In this document: in pieces, positions 59,850-64,000 of the stretch
How positions within the stretch are numbered: the stretch's first letter is position 1
Layout: each line of letters opens with the position of its first letter
From: Enterovibrio sp. JCM 19048
GTDB lineage: Bacteria; Pseudomonadota; Gammaproteobacteria; Enterobacterales; Vibrionaceae
Length of the DNA stretch: 64,000 nt
Reading direction: 5' to 3'
Assembly (NCBI GenBank): GCA_001310415.1
Contig: BAXE01000001.1
Coordinates: forward strand, 248,001 to 312,000
Notes under the pieces: generated by a model
The model's input: the letters and a program-made list of their open reading frames with translations, nothing else
What the model was told of the DNA's origin: nothing
Databases searched by the model: none
Program-made: the position numbers and the translations under genes

Positions 59850-60478
59850 TTAGCCGTTTGGCTCATGCTCAAGGTAGAGCACGGTAGCGGCAACACGGGA
59901 TTCGACCCCGAGTTTTTCAGCAGGTTTTTCAGGTGTACCTTTACCGTTGCTTCTGAAATATAAAGAGATTCAGCAATTTGGCGGTTGCGCAGCCCTTTGG
60001 CGACTTGCTGCAGGATCTGACGTTCACGTTCGGTAAGCACACTCAAGGGTGACGCCTGATCGCGGCTTTGCTCCAGATAGGCGCGAACCTGCTCGCTGTA
60101 AGCTTTCTGGCCCGTCATGGCCAGTTTTAGCTGTTCGACCAATTCTTCTGGCTCACTGTCTTTCAGCAGGTAACCGTCAGCACCGGCCTGTACAATAGCG
60201 TGGATATCATTCGGGCTGTCAGATACCGTCAGGATCACAATCACAGAGGTGCAGCCTTCATTTCTCAGGGCGCGCAGGGTGTCCAGTCCCGACAATCCCT
60301 TCATATTCAAATCTAGGATGATCAAATCCGGTTCATGACGTGCCACTTCAGCAATAGCATCCGCGCCACTGCTGGCTTCATTTACCGCAGCAAATTCAGG
60401 TTCAAACTTTAGCAGTTGTGACAATCCTTTACGCATCAGCGGATGGTCATCGACCAGCAATACAGTCCAGGTGGTCAT
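59850..60478 (-). CDS. narP: NarP/NarL-type nitrate response regulator (frameshifted)
   Basis: About 210 residues. The receiver has VLLVDDHPLMRKGL, phospho-acceptor LIILDLNMKGLSG and LLKDSEPEELVE. The LuxR-type HTH has LTERERQILQQVAKGLRNRQ and ISEATVKVHLKNLLK. As written, the frame runs to 59750. A missing base near 59920 restores LGVESRVAATVLYLEHEPNG with a stop at 59850, the normal NarP/NarL end. It follows narQ by 19 bases, and both face away from the nap operon they probably control. NarP is preferred over NarL because of the nap context and the NarQ-like sensor. Confidence 0.87.
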
Positions 60479-60497
60479 ACAGGGGTTTGCTCCAAAT

Positions 60498-62200
60498 TCA
60501 GTTGAGGTCAAAGGTCAGCCTGACCTGACACCCCTCGGAAGGGGCGGTAATGATCTTCAGCTCGCCTCCGAGCATAGCAGATCGCTCCTGCATAATGTTG
60601 AGGCCGTAATGGTCTGGCTTTTCTTCTTGCAGGGAGAAACCGACACCGTCGTCAACAATCGCAATGCTGGCCTGGTGGTTATGCTGAATACAACTCACGG
60701 TGATCTGGTTTGCATGGGCATGTTTGATGGCATTGGCACACGCTTCCCGGATGATTTGCAGGATATGCATCTGGCGCTGCGCATCAATAGACAGGGTATC
60801 TAGCGATGACACCATGCGGATTTCTGCCTCTGTCTGGCTTTGCAGGGCGTCGAGCATTTCCTGAAGCGCGAGGCCAAAATCGGCATGGGTGAGCGACAAT
60901 CGGAAGGCGTTCAACAGTTCACGCAACTGGTCGTATGCGATTCGTAGCTGGTCACTGATCTCTTCGGCTATCTCATTGGCATCCGGCGCATCGAGCTGCT
61001 TCAGGTGGCGCTTCAAGAGGCTGGTCTGGATTTTCAGGTATGAAAGCGATTGGGCAATGGAATCATGCAATTCACGGGCAAGCGTCGCACGTTCTTCCAT
61101 TACAGCAAGGTGCATCGCCTGTTTCTGCGCATGGTTGTAGTACACACCACGGGCAAGGATGGCTGCAAGGTTGCTCAGCAATACACCATCAGCAATAACT
61201 TCGTCGCCTTGCCATTTCAATGTGCCGAGCGATTCGCCGTCTAGCATAAGAGGCAGGGTATGCCATGGCGCGGCGGTAGGCTCGCCCGCGGTGATTTCCC
61301 AGTCTGATTGGTTCGGGTTATGGGCGGATAAAGACAGGGCATCCACACCATCCATATTCAGGGTAATGTCGAGGATCTTTTCAAAGCGCTCGCGGGTCAG
61401 GAAAGTGGATGACAGCAGTGTTGAGCAGTCATAGAGCAAATTGAGCGAACGGTTTGCCTTGGTCAGCTTCTGCGTTTCAGATTCAATTTTCTGTTCAAGG
61501 TTGGAATAAAGCTCTTCCAGTTCACTCGCCATGATGGCGAAGCTGTTGGAGAGCACACCCAGTTCATTGCTGCGGCTGGGTGGCAATTCGATATGAAAAT
61601 CCCGGTTCTGGATCCGCTGGCTGGCAGTGACCAGCAAGTTGAGCGGATTCACGATCCGGCGCTGAGTATAGTGAAGTAAAAACAGCACCAGCGCGAGGAT
61701 AAGGCCAAGGCTCAGGCTTCCCACCAAGGCCAGCACCTGCAGTTTGTTTTCAGAAACTCTTGAAGCGCATACACAAAACGGTCGATATCATTCACGAACA
61801 GGGCGACTTGTTCGACGTAAAATCCGCGATCTTCGCTTTCCAGTTCAGGGCGCAGTACCACCCAACGCTCAAGCAGGCTGTGATAGCGTTCCCGGATTTC
61901 ACGGGGGACGGCGAAGTTATCGAGGATTTGCAACTCCGGAGATGTGAGCGATTGTTCAAAACTGACGATGTGGTTTTGGTAACGGGGCGAGTCCAGAACA
62001 ATGTCGTAAGCAATGCGGTAACTTTGCATCCGCAAAGAGCCCGCCGTGTTGATAGCCGCGGCATCATTCAAGCTGGATGCAAGGGTAAACAGGGCAAAGC
62101 CGGTAATGATCACGGCGAGCGAAAGAATACCGATCAACGACCGCGCAACGATGGTGATAACGGAATGTCTGACGGTGATGTTATGGGTAGGCGCTGTCAT
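60498..62200 (-). CDS. narQ: NarQ-type nitrate/nitrite sensor kinase (frameshifted)
   Basis: About 568 residues, as for NarQ. A membrane segment (LIGILSLAVIITGFALF) is followed by the P-box that binds nitrate (AAINTAGSLRMQSYRIAYD). A second membrane segment, HAMP (QRRIVNPLNLLVTASQRI) and a signalling helix come next. The kinase is of the HPK7 type with LARELHDSIAQSLSYLKIQ and DDGVGFSLQEEKPDHYGLNI. One base is missing near 61745. MTAPTHN at 62200 is the start; its ribosome site is weak. It pairs with NarP and is divergent from napF. Confidence 0.88.
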
Positions 62201-62331
62201 GCTTAAGTGATTCCGTTTCCTTCTGCGTTGAGCGGGGAGCATTGATGCATATTTGGCCTTTTGCCGCAATGGCTTGGCGATCAAAGTCGAATGAGTATAA
62301 ACCATAATGTGACCCAAAGCAGTGATGGAAA

Positions 62332-62384
62332 TTGATCTGGCGCAATAACACCCCCAATTACCCCTTCGAGGTATATCTACCCCA
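62332..62384 (+). promoter_or_regulatory. FNR-like and NarP-like sites upstream of napF
   Basis: TTGATCTGGCGCAA (62332-62345) matches the FNR consensus at 8 of 10 positions. TACCCCT (62359-62365) and CGAGGTA (62367-62373) form an inverted Nar heptamer pair, with TACCCCA (62378-62384) as a third heptamer. The pair is spaced by 1 base, not the usual 2; a missing base here would explain that. It fits anaerobic, nitrate-responsive control of nap. Confidence 0.5.
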
Positions 62385-62468
62385 CCGCTTCTTCCTAATG
62401 TGATCCTATGAACTTGTAAATGCCCACTGCGCTAACACCGCAAAAGGCAAAGAGATGTTGGGTTTGCA

Positions 62469-62950
62469 ATGGTTGATACACGCCGCCGTTTTTTCTTCGA
62501 AGCGCCGCCAAAGAAAGGGTGCAGCCTATGCCCTGGATTGCGGGCTGGCAGCAATTCACCTCGGGTTGTACCGCTGTGGTGACTGCGTCCGCGCGTGTGA
62601 AGAAAAATTATCGCAGTCGGCGATGGTGGTTTCCCAACGGTTGATTTCACCAAAGGTGAATGCACGTTTTGCTATGCCTGTGCTGAAAGCTGCCAGAAGG
62701 TTTGTTTCAGCCTGAAACCGCAACGCCCTGGCAGCAACACGTTGCTATTGGTGATGTGTGTTTGGCGAAAAAAGGCGTCGAATGCCGCAGCTGCAGCGAT
62801 GCCTGCGAAATGGGAGCGATCAAGTTTCAACTGCAACTGGGCAAGGTCGCACAGCCTGTTATCACTGTTTCTGACTGCACCGGGTGTGGCGCATGTGTGT
62901 CGCCATGTCCGGTCAATGCAATTGCCATAGAGAGAATTGGCCATGAATGA
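62469..62950 (+). CDS. napF: NapF, cytoplasmic ferredoxin-like protein of nitrate reduction (frameshifted)
   Basis: About 162 residues with several 4Fe-4S motifs. Corrected text gives CTRCGDCVRACEEKI, GECTFCYACAESC, GVECRSCSDACEMGAI and CTGCGACVSPCPVNAI. MVDTRRRFF at 62469 is the start. Four bases are missing, near 62491 (in a T-run), 62573, 62610 (in an A-run) and 62692. NapF helps mature NapA in the cytoplasm. It is the first nap gene and overlaps napD by 8 bases. Confidence 0.88.
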
Positions 62951-63218
62951 ATATCACGTCAGCAGCCTTGTCGTTCACACGGCGGCTGACCAAACCAATC
63001 TTGTCCGCGCGGCCATTGAACTGATGCCGGGCGCTGAAGTGCCAGCATCCAGCGAGGCAGGAAAGCTGGTGGTCGTTATTGAAGGCTCCAGCCGTGGCGG
63101 ACTGTTAGACATTTTCGAACAAATTAAAGCGTTGCCGGGGGTTTTGGCTGCAACGCTGGTATTTCATCAGGTCGAGAACGAAGAGCCTGAGCATCATATG
63201 GAAGGAGAGGGGCAATGA
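62943..63218 (+). CDS. napD: NapD, chaperone for the NapA signal peptide
   Basis: 91 residues, intact. Ferredoxin-like fold with [40 protein letters not shown] and [16 protein letters not shown]. It binds the twin-arginine signal of NapA until the cofactor is in place. I prefer ATG at 62943 over the TTG two codons upstream. The stop overlaps the napA ATG (ATGA), so translation is coupled. Confidence 0.92.
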   Translation: MNEYHVSSLVVHTAADQTNLVRAAIELMPGAEVPASSEAGKLVVVIEGSSRGGLLDIFEQIKALPGVLAATLVFHQVENEEPEHHMEGEGQ

Positions 63219-64000
63219 ACCTGACACGTCGTAAATTTCTCAAAGCGAATGCAGCTGCAGCCGCCGCGAGTGCCGCAGGCATTACTTTGCCAGCGTCAAT
63301 CGCCCACGCTGCAGGCTGTGATGAGAAAGTAAAATGGGATAAAGCACCATGCCGCTTCTGTGGTACGGGTTGTGGCATCCTTGTTGGTACGCAAAATGGC
63401 CGTGTGGTGGCATCTCAGGGTGACCCTGATGCGCCGGTAAACCGTGGCCTGAACTGTATCAAAGGCTATTTCCTGCCGAAAATCATGTACGGTAAAGATC
63501 GTCTGACTCAGCCTCTGCTGCGTAAAACCAACGGTGTTTACGACAAGAACGGTGAGTTCACCCCGGTAAGCTGGGATGAAGCGCTGGATCTGATGGCAGA
63601 GAAATTCACTACCGCTATTCAAACCAACGGCCCGACTACGGTGGGTATGTTTGGCTCTGGCCAGTGGACAGTGTGGGAAGGTTACGCGGCTGCCAAACTG
63701 ATGAAGGCAGGTCTGTTGACCAACAACATCGACCCGAACGCGCGCCACTGTATGGCCTCTGCGGTTGTGGGCTTTATGCGTACATTCGGTATGGATGAGC
63801 CAATGGGTTGTTACGATGACCTCGAGAAAGCCGACGCGTTCGTGCTGTGGGGCTCGAACATGGCTGAGATGCACCCAATCCTGTGGTCGCGCCTTGCTGA
63901 CCGTCGCTTGTCTGCACCGCATGTTAAAGTTGCCGTTCTATCAACCTTTGAACACCGCAGTTTCGAACTGGCTGACAACGGCATTATCTTCACGCCGCAA
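63215..64000 (+). CDS. napA: NapA, periplasmic nitrate reductase catalytic subunit, partial
   Basis: The first 262 residues of the bis-MGD molybdoenzyme that reduces nitrate to nitrite in the periplasm. A Tat signal ([16 protein letters not shown], cleavage after HAA) is followed by the 4Fe-4S site [13 protein letters not shown] with the fourth Cys in GLNCIKGYF. The molybdenum Cys lies in [21 protein letters not shown] precedes the ATG. The gene runs off the right edge; napB and napC would follow. No frame break is seen in this part. Confidence 0.95.
   Translation, partial: MNLTRRKFLKANAAAAAASAAGITLPASIAHAAGCDEKVKWDKAPCRFCGTGCGILVGTQNGRVVASQGDPDAPVNRGLNCIKGYFLPKIMYGKDRLTQPLLRKTNGVYDKNGEFTPVSWDEALDLMAEKFTTAIQTNGPTTVGMFGSGQWTVWEGYAAAKLMKAGLLTNNIDPNARHCMASAVVGFMRTFGMDEPMGCYDDLEKADAFVLWGSNMAEMHPILWSRLADRRLSAPHVKVAVLSTFEHRSFELADNGIIFTPQ

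Noticed and set aside
1749..62950. Genome decay (true pseudogenes) as explanation of the broken frames
   Set aside because: No in-frame nonsense changes or large deletions were found. Breaks are single bases, hit essential genes, and motifs are intact on both sides.
1..64000. Insertion sequences, integrons, prophage genes, CRISPR arrays, tRNA or rRNA genes
   Set aside because: No transposase, integrase, phage motif, regularly spaced repeat or tRNA/rRNA signature was found on either strand.

Overview
The window reads as chromosomal DNA of a Vibrionaceae bacterium (Grimontia, Enterovibrio or Photobacterium-like; the genus is my inference). Family-level evidence: a tfoX/Sxy-family gene with a c-di-GMP-I riboswitch next to purR (the tfoY-purR pair of Vibrio), the PLP-type aspartate decarboxylase PanP in place of PanD, torC-torA with a divergent torR, narQP divergent from napFDA, and a MetPS-type amino-acid symporter. 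No tRNA, rRNA, insertion sequence, phage gene or CRISPR array was seen.

The sequence carries about 60 single-base indels, mostly deletions and often in short runs of one base. They split about 30 otherwise well-conserved genes into pieces in neighbouring frames. Stop codons occur only after a frame jump and the family motifs survive on both sides, so I read these as sequencing or assembly errors rather than decay. Such genes are annotated over their full inferred length, with the break points given.

Layout. 1-1.7 kb: RND efflux adaptor and divergent TetR regulator. 1.7-5.5 kb: methyltransferase, acetylpolyamine amidohydrolase with a PotD-like binding protein, DsbA-like protein. 5.5-9.6 kb: ynjBCD-ynjF ABC operon. 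9.7-12.5 kb: TVP38/flavoprotein reductase fusion and a small membrane protein. 12.8-15 kb: tfoY (riboswitch) and purR. 15.4-21.7 kb: TMAO respiration (torD, torA, torC, torR). 21.8-23.8 kb: ldhA, a lipoprotein, a possible sRNA. 23.8-32.8 kb: an Afu/Fbp-type ABC transporter with a PgtABC-like three-component regulator and a sigma-54 promoter. 33-42 kb: a tight operon for glutamine synthetase-like ligase, aldehyde dehydrogenase, Fe-alcohol dehydrogenase, glutamine amidotransferase and a TRAP transporter, with a LysR regulator. 42-50 kb: panP, a secreted protein, a sugar-binding protein with a two-component system, and metPS. 50.6-56.6 kb: a 30-residue membrane peptide, patatin, acetyltransferase, ribA, emrD-like pump, POT peptide transporter. 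56.9-64 kb: a second c-di-GMP-I riboswitch, the RTX protein it precedes, narP/narQ, and the start of the nap operon.

How the parts work together. Two anaerobic respiratory branches (TMAO and periplasmic nitrate) sit with their regulators and with FNR/Tor/Nar-like sites. Two c-di-GMP riboswitches probably tie TfoY and a secreted RTX protein to the motile/sessile switch. The most novel-looking unit is the 33-41 kb operon. Its enzymes would glutamylate an amino alcohol, oxidise it in two steps and release glutamate plus an amino acid, with a TRAP system for uptake. That fits the gamma-glutamyl ethanolamine/isopropylamine-type pathways, but the substrate is inferred.
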